Origin: VRUE01 sp963701265
GTDB taxonomy: Bacteria; Actinomycetota; Thermoleophilia; Solirubrobacterales; 70-9
Assembly: GCA_963701265.1 (NCBI GenBank)
Contig: OY969581.1
Coordinates: 2,294,001 to 2,358,000 of the forward strand
Direction of reading: 5' to 3'
Length of the DNA: 64,000 nt
The notes below the pieces were generated by a model. That model had not been told where the DNA came from and ran no database searches. It saw only the letters and a program-made list of their open reading frames with translations. A program made the position numbers and the translations under genes. Positions 41,314 to 50,911 of the stretch are shown here, one piece after another. Position 1 is the stretch's first letter; every line of letters begins with the position of its first letter.

Positions 41314-42168
41314 ATGGTACGCAAAGGGGGTGGTCAGGGCGGCGTCGAATCAGTCGCGGTGAGCGCCACGCAGGCAGAACCGCAGCCGCCCTACAAGCCC
41401 GGCATGGATGCGCGCAGCACGCGCGTCGCCGAAGCGCTGAACACGCCGATGCTGATCGCGGCGGCGCTGACCCTGCCGATGGTGGCGATCAGCGAGTCCC
41501 ACCCCGGCGGGCTGCTCGAGGACGTCGCTCGGATCCTCAACTGGGTCACCTGGATCGCTTTCCTGGTCGAGCTGGTGGTGATGCTGGCGGTGGTGCCGGA
41601 CCGTCGAACCTGGCTGCGCCACCACCCGCTCGACGCGATCATCGTCCTTCTCACGCCACCGGTCCTACCGGCCGGCCTGCAGAGTCTCCGCGCACTGCGC
41701 CTGCTGCGGCTCCTCCGTCTCCTGCGGCTGGCTCAACTCTCACGCGAGGTCTTCTCGCTGGAGGGCCTGCGCTACTCGATGCTGCTTGCCGTACTGACCG
41801 CGATCGGCGGTGGTGCTCTCTTCGTCGCCTTCGAGCGAGGCACCCAGCACCTTGACGCCTGGGACGGGATCTACTGGGCGGTGACGACGATGACCACGCT
41901 CGGCTCCAACATCTACCCGACCACCACCGGTGGCGAGATTGTCTCCACCGCGATCCTGATCGTCGGCATCGGCTTCGTCGCCCTGCTCACCGGGGCCTTC
42001 GCCCAGCGCTTCCTCAGCCCCGAAATCGTCGAGGTCGAGGAAGAGCTGGCAGCCGAGCAGATCAGCGCCGAGGCGCTCGCCCTGCGTGAGCTGAAAAGCG
42101 TGCAGGAACAGCTGCAATCACTCGAGCTCGCGGTTCAGCGCCTGGTCGACGAACGCACCGCCGGCTGA
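41314..42168 (+). CDS. Voltage-gated-type ion channel with atypical selectivity filter
   Basis: 284 aa from ATG 41314 (GTG at 41359 also possible). Six-helix channel layout: S1 ~44-60, S2 ~76-95, S3 ~105-120, S4 ~123-140 with repeated Arg (LRALRLLRLLRLLRLAQL), S5 ~154-173, pore helix WDGIYWAVTTMTT, filter TTLGSN (194-199), S6 ~209-233, then a ~40-residue coiled-coil tail. The canonical TVGYG is replaced by TLGSN. S4 Arg spacing suggests voltage sensing; ion selectivity is unknown. Divergent from ahcY with 36 bp between starts. Confidence 0.86.
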   Translation: MVRKGGGQGGVESVAVSATQAEPQPPYKPGMDARSTRVAEALNTPMLIAAALTLPMVAISESHPGGLLEDVARILNWVTWIAFLVELVVMLAVVPDRRTWLRHHPLDAIIVLLTPPVLPAGLQSLRALRLLRLLRLLRLAQLSREVFSLEGLRYSMLLAVLTAIGGGALFVAFERGTQHLDAWDGIYWAVTTMTTLGSNIYPTTTGGEIVSTAILIVGIGFVALLTGAFAQRFLSPEIVEVEEELAAEQISAEALALRELKSVQEQLQSLELAVQRLVDERTAG

Positions 42169-42171
42169 GCG

Positions 42172-42218
42172 TTCCGGTGCGCTCTATGCACCGTGGACGT
42201 GCATAAGGCGCACCGGAA
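42172..42218. repeat. Repeated palindrome, copy 1
   Basis: Arms ttccggtgcgctctatgcac (42172-91) and gtgcataaggcgcaccggaa (42199-218) pair at 18 of 20 positions around a 7-nt loop. Nearly the same element recurs at 63138-63186. It separates the convergent channel and acs genes and could end both. Confidence 0.8.
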
Positions 42219-42221
42219 GCC

Positions 42222-44210
<1,989 letters not shown>

Positions 44211-44217
44211 GACCCAA

Positions 44218-44223
44218 AAATTA
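44218..44223 (-). promoter_or_regulatory. -10-like box TAATTT of acs
   Basis: Minus-strand TAATTT, 7 nt before the acs ATG at 44210. Confidence 0.45.
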
Positions 44224-44241
44224 CCCGCTTCGCGCCGTCGC

Positions 44242-44247
44242 TACCCT
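44242..44247 (+). promoter_or_regulatory. -10-like box TACCCT of the MBL-rhodanese gene
   Basis: TACCCT, 6 nt before the GTG at 44254; supports that start over any upstream codon in frame, which would overlap the acs promoter. Confidence 0.45.
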
Positions 44248-44253
44248 GATCCG

Positions 44254-45630
44254 GTGCTCTTCCGCCAGATAGTCCATGAGGATCTCGGTTGCGCCTCGTA
44301 CCTGGTCGGTGACACGGCCAGCGGGGTCGCCGCGGTGATCGATCCACAGTGGGACATCGATCCCTACCTGCACCTCGCCCGCCTGCACGGGGTCCGCATC
44401 GAGCACGTGCTGGAGACCCACAACCACGCCGACCACGTCTCCGGCCACGGCCGCCTGGCGCGCGCCACCGGCGCCACGATCCACGTCCACGAGCTGGCCG
44501 AAGCGACCTACCCGCACGACAGCTTCACCGACGGCTGGACGCTGCCGCTGGGCAAGGGCGCAACCGTCGAGGCGGTCCACACACCCGGCCACCGTCCCGA
44601 GCACACCTCCTTCCTGTTGCGTGACTCCAGCCGCGGCGGCGATCCCTGGGCGCTGCTCAGCGGCGACTGCCTCTTCGTCGGCGACGTCGCCCGTCCCGAC
44701 CTCGCCGTCGAGCCACGCGAAGGCGCCGCCGACATCTTTCGCTCCCTGCACAAGCGCCTGCTGACCCTGCCCGAGGAGACCGAGGTCTGGCCCGGCCACC
44801 TCGGCGGCTCACTCTGCGGCAGCTCCGGCATCGACCTCAAGACCTCCTCGACGATCGGCTTCGAGCGCCGCCACAACCGGGCGCTGCGCTTCGAGAGCGA
44901 GGGCGAGTTCGTCGAGGACGCAGTCGCCACGACCGGCAGCAAACCGCCCAACGTCGAGCACATCGTCTCGCTCAACCGCGGGCCGCTGGTTACCTCGATC
45001 AGCGCCCCGACGCGGCTCACTCCGCACGGCTTCGAGGCCGCGATCGCCGGCGGCGCGCTGGCGATCGACTCGCGCACCAACGAGCAGTTCGACGAGGCCC
45101 ACATCCCCGGCGCGATCAGCGCCTCGGGCTACGACACCGGCTTCGCCACCAAGGTCGCCGAGATGGTCCCGGTTGACGCCGATCTGCTCGTCGTCGCCGC
45201 CTCCGACGGCAACGAGCTCGAGGCCGCCGAGCTGTTGGCCGCGGTCGGCCTGCGCGTGCGCGGCTTCCTCGGCGGCGGCATGACCGCCTGGCGCGCCGAG
45301 GATCGGCCGGTGGAGCGGATCGAGGCGATCGATCTGGCCGAGCTGGCGCGGCGCCTCAATGGCGAGGACGGCCCGCAGGTACTCGACGTGCGCGGTGAGG
45401 CCGAGTACGCCGAGGGCCACGTCCCCGGCTCGATCCACATCCCCTTCGCCCAGCTCCGCGGCCGCCTCGACGAGCTCCCGCGCGAGCGCCCGATCGCGAC
45501 GATCTGCAAGGCCGGCAAGCGCAGTGGCCTGGCCGCCTCGATCCTGCAGCGCGAAGGCTTCGAGGGCGTGATCCACGTCAGCCGCGGCAACGCCGCGACC
45601 TGGGCACAGCAAGCAGGCGCTACCGCTTAG
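44254..45630 (+). CDS. Metallo-beta-lactamase / double-rhodanese protein (persulfide dioxygenase-like)
   Basis: 458 aa from GTG 44254. ETHE1-like MBL domain first: LGCASYLVGDTASGVAAVID, metal motif ETHNHADHVSGHGRLA, HTPGHRPEHTSF, LLSGDCLFVGDVARPDL. Two rhodanese domains follow. The first (IDSRTNEQFDEAHIPGAI) has no Cys in its active loop (VVAASDGNE); the second (LDVRGEAEYAEGHVPGSIHI) keeps Cys in ICKAGKRS. Likely oxidises glutathione- or low-molecular-weight persulfides in sulfide handling. Convergent 4-bp overlap with the NlpC/P60 gene. Confidence 0.9.
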   Translation: MLFRQIVHEDLGCASYLVGDTASGVAAVIDPQWDIDPYLHLARLHGVRIEHVLETHNHADHVSGHGRLARATGATIHVHELAEATYPHDSFTDGWTLPLGKGATVEAVHTPGHRPEHTSFLLRDSSRGGDPWALLSGDCLFVGDVARPDLAVEPREGAADIFRSLHKRLLTLPEETEVWPGHLGGSLCGSSGIDLKTSSTIGFERRHNRALRFESEGEFVEDAVATTGSKPPNVEHIVSLNRGPLVTSISAPTRLTPHGFEAAIAGGALAIDSRTNEQFDEAHIPGAISASGYDTGFATKVAEMVPVDADLLVVAASDGNELEAAELLAAVGLRVRGFLGGGMTAWRAEDRPVERIEAIDLAELARRLNGEDGPQVLDVRGEAEYAEGHVPGSIHIPFAQLRGRLDELPRERPIATICKAGKRSGLAASILQREGFEGVIHVSRGNAATWAQQAGATA

Positions 45631-46847
45631 TACCCCGGCGGGTGGCGGGCAATGAAGCCTTCGGTCGAGCTGACCGGTTCCGGGTGCCAGCGCGGGCCGG
45701 GGCCGCCGACGGTGTCGAAGGCGAGGCCGGCGATGACCATCCAGGCGTGGCCGGAGTTGGCGTAGACCGTGATCCACTGGCCGGGGCCGGCTTCGCCCCA
45801 GGTCTCCAGGCCGGTTGAATCGAGCGGGCTGGAGAGGAAGCCGCCGCCGTTGAGGGCGAAGCTGACCGCGCCCGAGCAGTCATAGCCCGAGGATTCGAAG
45901 GAGCCGTGGCCGCCGCCCCAGACGTAGGGGGTGGTGGCGATCGAGTTGGCCGCTTCGATCGCGGCGGCAACCGCGGCCGGGGCCTCGCTCGGCACGCTGG
46001 CCTGGCTTTCGGAGATGTAGTCGGCGCTCTGCCCGGGGGTGAGCGGCGCCGGGGTGCCGGCGACCGGCGGCGGCGCACCGGTCGTGCTGGCGATCTGTTC
46101 GGAGATCGAGGCGAGGTTGTTGCCGAGCGCTTCTTCGCGCGATTCGAGCGATTCGAGCGCGGACTGGCGTTCCGCCTGGGCCGACTTGAGCTCGGCGAAT
46201 CGGGCCGCCGCCTCTTCGCTGGCCGCCGCGGCTTCGCGCTCCTTGACGGCGATCGCGTCGCGGGCGTCCTTGATCTGCAGGCGCACGGCGGTCATCCGCT
46301 TGACCGCGGCGCGGGCCTGATCGCGCAGCGCCTTGACCCGGGAGGCAACCGAGTCGTCGTACTGCTGGATCTGATCGAGGTAGTCGGCGCGGGTGTTCAC
46401 TTCCGACCAGCTGGCCGAGTCGAGCACGACGTTGAGCATGTCGGGGCTGCCCGACTCATAGATCGCCACCAGGCGGTCGCGCAGAACCTCGAGCGCCCGC
46501 TGCAGGCGGGCTCGCACCTGCGCCAGGTGGCGCTTGTCGGCCTCCAGCTTGGCCGTCGCCGCATCGAGTTCATCCTGCTTGGCGGCGAGTTCGGCCTCGG
46601 CCGCGGCCTGCTTCTGCCGCAGCGCCGAGACTTCGCCGAGCATCGAGTCGATCGCCTTGTTCTGCTCGGCTATCGTCGCCGCCAAGGCGCTCTGGTTCTC
46701 GCGCACATCGCTGAGCTTGCCCTGCGTGTCCTGGAGTTTCTCTTCGAGGGTCTCAGCAGGGGCCGAGGCGACCACGCAGAGCAGGGCCAGGAGCAGCGCC
46801 GCGGGCAGCAGCAGCCGCCATGAGTTGCCGCGAAGGGGAACGCGCAT
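45627..46847 (-). CDS. Secreted coiled-coil NlpC/P60 cell-wall hydrolase
   Basis: 406 aa. Signal peptide (LLLPAALLLALLCVVASAPA, ~12-31), long coiled coil ~33-250 (EEKLQDTQGKLSDVRENQSA and following heptads) as in PcsB/RipA-type hydrolases, then an NlpC/P60 domain with catalytic Cys in SSGYDCSGAVSFAL and His in NSGHAWMVIAG. Cleaves peptidoglycan stem peptides, probably at division, controlled by a FtsEX-like partner in homologues. TACCGT lies 9 nt before the ATG. Confidence 0.92.
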   Translation of the reverse strand: MRVPLRGNSWRLLLPAALLLALLCVVASAPAETLEEKLQDTQGKLSDVRENQSALAATIAEQNKAIDSMLGEVSALRQKQAAAEAELAAKQDELDAATAKLEADKRHLAQVRARLQRALEVLRDRLVAIYESGSPDMLNVVLDSASWSEVNTRADYLDQIQQYDDSVASRVKALRDQARAAVKRMTAVRLQIKDARDAIAVKEREAAAASEEAAARFAELKSAQAERQSALESLESREEALGNNLASISEQIASTTGAPPPVAGTPAPLTPGQSADYISESQASVPSEAPAAVAAAIEAANSIATTPYVWGGGHGSFESSGYDCSGAVSFALNGGGFLSSPLDSTGLETWGEAGPGQWITVYANSGHAWMVIAGLAFDTVGGPGPRWHPEPVSSTEGFIARHPPGY

Positions 46848-46856
46848 CGGCGGCGC

Positions 46857-46862
46857 ACGGTA
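46857..46862 (-). promoter_or_regulatory. -10-like box TACCGT of the NlpC/P60 gene
   Basis: Minus-strand TACCGT, 9 nt before the ATG at 46847. Confidence 0.35.
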
Positions 46863-46962
46863 GCGAAAGCGCCGCTCGATTGTTAGGAGTTGCTAATAAC
46901 TTGCAAGATCCCGTGCAGAAACCCGCAATTTGGAGGGTTTCCGCAAGGCGCCCCGACGCACC

Positions 46963-47030
46963 AGGCCCTGCGGGGGTTCCTCCCCAGGCCGCTTCGCGGG
47001 AGTTCCTGGGGAGGAACCCCCGCAGGGCCT
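46963..47030. repeat. Perfect 26-bp inverted repeat (hairpin A)
   Basis: Arms at 46963-46988 and 47005-47030 are perfect reverse complements (aggccctgcgggggttcctc... ), 16-nt loop. Part of the 313-bp gap 46848-47160, which holds no ORF and otherwise only the NlpC promoter. Confidence 0.85.
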
Positions 47031-47078
47031 CACGCCGCCGGCGGGACCTCGTTGGTCAGAAGCTTGGGTAGCTCGGGA

Positions 47079-47154
47079 GGGATGCCGGGGCCCCTCCCCA
47101 AAACACTCAAGCGAGGCTCCCGCCGAGCGTTTTGGGGAGGGGGCCCGGCATCCC
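47079..47154. terminator. 26-bp near-perfect inverted repeat (hairpin B), probable terminator of the SHOCT gene
   Basis: Arms 47079-47104 and 47129-47154 match at 25 of 26 positions (gggatgccggggcccctccc... ). It begins 7 bp after the stop of the minus-strand SHOCT gene and can end that operon; hairpin A follows 48 bp further on. Confidence 0.75.
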
Positions 47155-47160
47155 GGCGAA

Positions 47161-47550
47161 CTAGGCCAGCAGTTTGGCCTTCGCTTTGTCGAACTCCTCG
47201 GACGACAGCGCGCCCTTTTCCTTCAGCTCGTTGAGCTTGTGCAGTTCGTCGGCGGGCGTGGTGTGGGCCTGTTCGCGGACGTATGAATCGAAATGCTGCT
47301 TGGCCTCTGCCTGCGCCTTGATCGTGCGGTCGCGCATGCCGCTGCCGCGGGCGATCAGGTAGATCAGCGCCGTGAGGAAGGGGATGAAGACCAGGAACAG
47401 CACCCAGGCCGCCTTCACCCATCCGGAAGTTTCGTGATCACGGAAGAGGTCGGAGAGGATCGTGATCAGGATCCAGATCCAGATCACAAAGAAGAAGACC
47501 TCGAAGGCGACGAGGAGGGCTTCTCCTATGTTGATATCGGCAAGCGGCAA
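47161..47550 (-). CDS. Small membrane protein: PLD nuclease N-terminal-like helices plus SHOCT motif
   Basis: 129 aa. Two helices (VAFEVFFFVIWIWILITILS and AAWVLFLVFIPFLTALIYLIA) with D-L-F-R-D-H between them, the PLDc_N pattern, then a short C-terminal SHOCT motif (DELHKLNELKEKGALSSEEFDKAKAKLLA split here as LHKLNELKEKGALS and EEFDKAKAKLL). Widespread, function unknown; SHOCT may mediate oligomerisation. 42 bp after the cupredoxin gene, same strand. Confidence 0.88.
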   Translation of the reverse strand: MPLADINIGEALLVAFEVFFFVIWIWILITILSDLFRDHETSGWVKAAWVLFLVFIPFLTALIYLIARGSGMRDRTIKAQAEAKQHFDSYVREQAHTTPADELHKLNELKEKGALSSEEFDKAKAKLLA

Positions 47551-47592
47551 GGTGAATCCTTTCGCTGATGGCTGGGACGCCAGCCAACTTAC

Positions 47593-47940
47593 CTAGCCGA
47601 CGACGATCTTGCCGTGCATGAAGCGGTGAATCTTGCAGTGGTAGGCGAACGTCCCCCGCTGCTGGAAGCGCACCGCTGCCGACTTGCCGGCTTTGATGCG
47701 ACCGGTGTCGAAGGCCCCTTTGTCGGTCGCGGTGTGGGTCGTGCCGGAGGAATTGGAGAAAACCACCCGCGTCCCCTTGTCGATCTGCAGGGTCTGGGGG
47801 GTGAATTCGAAGTTGTCGATCGTGACCGTCTTCGCGGCGCTGGCCAGGGCCGGTCCGGACCCGGCGGCGGGTGCAGCTTGGCTGACGATCAGCGCCGCGG
47901 CGAGGGCGATACAGGCAACAATCGCGACGTTCCTCCTCAT
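47593..47940 (-). CDS. Secreted blue-copper (plastocyanin-like) protein
   Basis: 115 aa. Signal peptide to about residue 27, then a single cupredoxin domain: VTIDNFEFTPQTLQIDKGTR, first His in GTTHTATDKG, and C/H/M ligands in YHCKIHRFMHGKIVV. Exported single-electron carrier or copper scavenger. Differs from the cupredoxin at 38525 by having no basic linker. Gap of 33 bp from the methyltransferase gene on the same strand. Confidence 0.92.
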   Translation of the reverse strand: MRRNVAIVACIALAAALIVSQAAPAAGSGPALASAAKTVTIDNFEFTPQTLQIDKGTRVVFSNSSGTTHTATDKGAFDTGRIKAGKSAAVRFQQRGTFAYHCKIHRFMHGKIVVG

Positions 47941-47973
47941 CGGCCTTGTCTACGAAGCTGCGGCCGCCGAAGT

Positions 47974-48708
47974 TCAAAGTCGCGACGAGAAAAGCACCGC
48001 CGCGACCGCCGTCGCCAGATTGAGGCTGGAGACCCCCTCGCGCATCGGGATCGCCAGGCGGGCGTCGGCTTGCGCCAGCAACTCCTCGCTGAGGCCGTAG
48101 CGCTCGGTGCCGAAGGCGAGGATCGCGCGGGGGTCGAGCTCCCCCTCCCCCAGCTGTTCACCCTCGGGATCGATCGCGATCAATGGTCTGCCTGGATCGG
48201 GCAAGGCGTCGATCCGAGCGACGGGCAGCGCAAAGTGCAGCCCCGCGGCGCCGCGCAGCGCCTCGGGGTGCCAAGGATCGTTGCTGCCGGTGGTCAGCAC
48301 CGCCGCCGCATCCGCGGCCGCCGCAACCCGAACGCAGGCGCCCATGTTGCCCATCGTGCGCGGGTCCTCGAGCAGTACAACCGGGGCGCGCCGCTCGTCA
48401 CCCAGGACCGCCGCAACGTCGGCGGTAGGTCGGCGGGCAATCGCGACAACCCCGGTGCGAGGGGCATGCGGGACGAGCTCGGCCAGCAGCGCCCCGTCAA
48501 TCGGCGCGGTTCGCTGCGCCAGCGAGCCGACCAGGTCGGGGGCCAGATCCACGGCCAATCGATCGAGCTCAGCGGGGTCCGGCGCGACTGCCTCGATCAC
48601 ATCGGCGCCAAAGCGAAGGGCGTGCTTGAGAGCGTGGAATCCCTCCAGCAGAGCGAGGTCGGGGTCACGGCGGGCGGCGCGGTAGCGCTGGACGACGGGG
48701 TCGCTCAC
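47974..48708 (-). CDS. TrmH/SpoU-family RNA 2'-O-methyltransferase
   Basis: 244 aa from GTG 48708. SPOUT knot motifs: VLLEDPRTMGNMGACVRVAA, FGTERYGLSEELL and IPMREGVSSLNLATAVA. N-terminal ~90 residues form the substrate-binding domain (LALLEGFHALKHAL). Methylates ribose 2'-OH in rRNA or tRNA with SAM. An upstream in-frame ATG at 48771 would overlap the flavoprotein gene by 44 bp, so GTG 48708 is preferred. Confidence 0.88.
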   Translation of the reverse strand: MSDPVVQRYRAARRDPDLALLEGFHALKHALRFGADVIEAVAPDPAELDRLAVDLAPDLVGSLAQRTAPIDGALLAELVPHAPRTGVVAIARRPTADVAAVLGDERRAPVVLLEDPRTMGNMGACVRVAAAADAAAVLTTGSNDPWHPEALRGAAGLHFALPVARIDALPDPGRPLIAIDPEGEQLGEGELDPRAILAFGTERYGLSEELLAQADARLAIPMREGVSSLNLATAVAAVLFSSRL

Positions 48709-48727
48709 CGCCCCATCATGCCCGGAT

Positions 48728-49903
48728 TCAGCTCGCCCGCGGTGCCTCAGCGGTGCGGGCCGCGCCGGCATGGGAGTTGCTGCTGGCGATCAGCGAGTCG
48801 GCGAGCGGTGTGAGGTAGCGGGCTGTGATCCTGCCGTTGTGCAGGAGTTCCAGGTGGCGCTCACTGGGGCTGGAGGCGCCGTCATCCCCGTCTCCGGTTC
48901 TGCCGCAGAGGTAGCGCGGCCCCTGCCCGGTCCAGAGGACGGCGCGCATGATCCGGTCGAAGGGCTTGGGCTCGACCGCTGCCCCCACTGCCGCAGCGAT
49001 CGCTTCACCAACCGTGTCGGCCTGCTGGGTGGCGAAGGGGCCCTGCATGAAGGGGTAGGAGCTGACATCGCCGGCCGCGTAGACCCGCTGCAGGCCAACC
49101 ACCCGGCCGTAGTCGTCAACTGCGATGAAGCCGTTCTCGTCATGGGGGATGCCGCCGAGCTGCCGGCCTTCCATGCGCGGCAGGCTGAGCACGGCATCCA
49201 CCTCGAGGTCCTCGCCGGGTACGACGCGCAGGCGTCCCGCTTTGAACTCGAGTGCGCGTGCCCCGGCGATGACCTCGATACGCCGCTCGAACAGCAGCCC
49301 GCTCGTCAGCCGGGAGACGCGATCGCCAAAGATCTCCAGAGGCTCGTGTTCGGGGGTGACGACCGTGATGCGCGCCTGGCTGTTCCCAGCCGCGAACAGG
49401 GCCAGCTCGTAGAGCGGCAGGGCCCAGCTGTGCCCCGCCGGCATGGTGATGGCAATGTGCTGCAGGCGCCCCGACCGCAGCTCCGCGATCAGGTTGCCCA
49501 CCTGGCCCTCGTCGGTAATCCCCCAATAAGTCACCGCTCCCGGTACCGCCCAGAGCGCCCGCGCGCCGGTCGCGACGATCAGGTGGTCGTAGGAGAGTCG
49601 CTCGCCTTCGCGCGTGATGGCAACCCTCTTCGCCGGCTCCACGGCAGCGATCGCGCTCTCGCGCAGGGAAGCGCCGCAGCGTTTGCTCAAGGCCCGCAGG
49701 TCATAGCGGAAGGAGCGCGTGGTGCCGTAGGGCTCACCGATCGCAAAGGGCCGGTAGACGAACTCCCGGCGCAGATCGTGGAGAGCGACCTCGACCCGCT
49801 CCCCGGCTAGATCCCGCAGGGCCAAGGCCGCCTCGAGGCCGGCGACCCCAGCACCGGCGATCAGGACCTTCTGCCTGTCGCCACGCTGGTCGTCGTCTGC
49901 CAT
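48728..49903 (-). CDS. NAD(P)/FAD-dependent oxidoreductase (SQR/NDH-2-like)
   Basis: 391 aa. FAD motif VLIAGAGVAGLEAALALRDL, LSYDHLIVATGARALWAVPG, second nucleotide motif around IAITMPAGHSWALPLYELAL, and VYAAGDVSSYPFMQGPFATQ, typical of sulfide:quinone reductase-like and NDH-2-like flavoproteins. Only one Cys is obvious in the C-terminal part (YLCGRTG), so the Cys pair of true SQR is not clearly present; substrate uncertain. TAGGGT is 6 nt before the ATG. Confidence 0.88.
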   Translation of the reverse strand: MADDDQRGDRQKVLIAGAGVAGLEAALALRDLAGERVEVALHDLRREFVYRPFAIGEPYGTTRSFRYDLRALSKRCGASLRESAIAAVEPAKRVAITREGERLSYDHLIVATGARALWAVPGAVTYWGITDEGQVGNLIAELRSGRLQHIAITMPAGHSWALPLYELALFAAGNSQARITVVTPEHEPLEIFGDRVSRLTSGLLFERRIEVIAGARALEFKAGRLRVVPGEDLEVDAVLSLPRMEGRQLGGIPHDENGFIAVDDYGRVVGLQRVYAAGDVSSYPFMQGPFATQQADTVGEAIAAAVGAAVEPKPFDRIMRAVLWTGQGPRYLCGRTGDGDDGASSPSERHLELLHNGRITARYLTPLADSLIASSNSHAGAARTAEAPRAS

Positions 49904-49909
49904 GCACGG

Positions 49910-49915
49910 ACCCTA
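49910..49915 (-). promoter_or_regulatory. -10-like box TAGGGT of the flavoprotein gene
   Basis: Minus-strand TAGGGT, 6 nt before the ATG at 49903. Confidence 0.45.
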
Positions 49916-49979
49916 GGACCGATGCGATGCCGCTCCATCCGCAGGAATCCGCCAATTGCCTGCGGTTTTCCCCGGAGGG

Positions 49980-50636
49980 CTAACCCCCCGCTCTCGCCAG
50001 CGCGGCGAGCACCTCGGCGTCGGACACCTGGCTGAAGTCCGCGTACCACTGGCCCACTCCGTGGAGCTGCTGCGGTTCGATCAGGCAGACCAGCTGATCG
50101 GCCTCGGCGCGCAGGCGCGCCGCCGAGTCGGGCGCACAGACGGGAACCGCGAGGACAAGCCACCGCGGCCCGCGGCGACGGGCGGCGCGCAGGGCGGCTG
50201 TGTCGGTAACACCGGTGGCAACGCCATCGTCGACCACGATCACGGTCCGTCCCCGCATTGACAGCGGCGGTCGGTCGCCGCGATAGGCCTCGACCCGGCG
50301 ATCCAGCTCGGCGCTCTCGCGGGCAACGATCTCCTCCAAGGCGTCGCCGTCGATGCCGAGCACCGCCGCGGCCTCGCGATCGATCACGCGGGTGCCGTCC
50401 TCGGCGATCGCCCCGATTCCGTACTCGGGATTGTGAGGAGCGCCGATCTTGCGCACCGCCAGGACCTCGAGCTCGGCATCGCCGAGGGCAGTGGCGATCT
50501 CCGCGGCGACGGGAACCCCGCCCCGCGGCAGGCCGATCACCAGCGGCTGCTCAGCCGCCAGCGGCAGCAGCTGCGCGGCCAGTTGCCGGCCGGCGTCGCG
50601 GCGGTTGGAGAAGCGCCCCGGCGGGCGCTCGCTCAT
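49980..50636 (-). CDS. Phosphoribosyltransferase-domain protein (COG1926 type)
   Basis: 218 aa. IGLPRGGVPVAAEIATAL and VRKIGAPHNPEYGIGAIAED at the N-terminal half, and the PRPP-binding loop TVIVVDDGVATG near residue 130. C-terminal part ends with a Q-W-Y-x-D-F motif (VGQWYADFSQVSD) typical of COG1926. Base substrate unknown; many homologues sit in stress or dormancy gene groups. Overlaps the LapA-like gene by 4 bp. Confidence 0.9.
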   Translation of the reverse strand: MSERPPGRFSNRRDAGRQLAAQLLPLAAEQPLVIGLPRGGVPVAAEIATALGDAELEVLAVRKIGAPHNPEYGIGAIAEDGTRVIDREAAAVLGIDGDALEEIVARESAELDRRVEAYRGDRPPLSMRGRTVIVVDDGVATGVTDTAALRAARRRGPRWLVLAVPVCAPDSAARLRAEADQLVCLIEPQQLHGVGQWYADFSQVSDAEVLAALARAGG

Positions 50637-50881
50637 TTCGCCCGCTGGCTCTCATCACGCCGGTGGCGACGAACCACAGGCGTGACGTAGCCGATCAAGG
50701 CACCAATCGCAACGGCCGCCAGCAAGATGACGATCAAGGGCGCGTCGACGGTGACGAAGAGGACGTCGACCCGCACCTGCTGTGAGTTCTGCAGGGCGAC
50801 GATGACGACGATCGCGACCAGGATGCCGACGATCCAGGCACGCCAGTTGACCGGTTTTCGCTGCTCGGGCACGCGACTCAT
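50633..50881 (-). CDS. LapA-domain (DUF1049) small membrane protein
   Basis: 82 aa, two helices (WRAWIVGILVAIVVIVALQN and DAPLIVILLAAVAIGALIGY) joined by SQQVRVDVLFVTV, the LapA/DUF1049 pattern; basic C-terminus. In E. coli LapA works in lipopolysaccharide assembly, but actinobacterial members are uncharacterised. Starts 30 bp after the pst accessory operon stop and overlaps the phosphoribosyltransferase gene. Confidence 0.9.
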   Translation of the reverse strand: MSRVPEQRKPVNWRAWIVGILVAIVVIVALQNSQQVRVDVLFVTVDAPLIVILLAAVAIGALIGYVTPVVRRHRRDESQRAK

Positions 50882-50911
50882 CCTAGAGCCGAGGGTGCCG
50901 CGGTCCCGCCT

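Noticed and set aside
48709..48771. Earlier ATG start of the TrmH-family gene
   Set aside because: It would overlap the flavoprotein gene by 44 bp and add residues not resembling the family.
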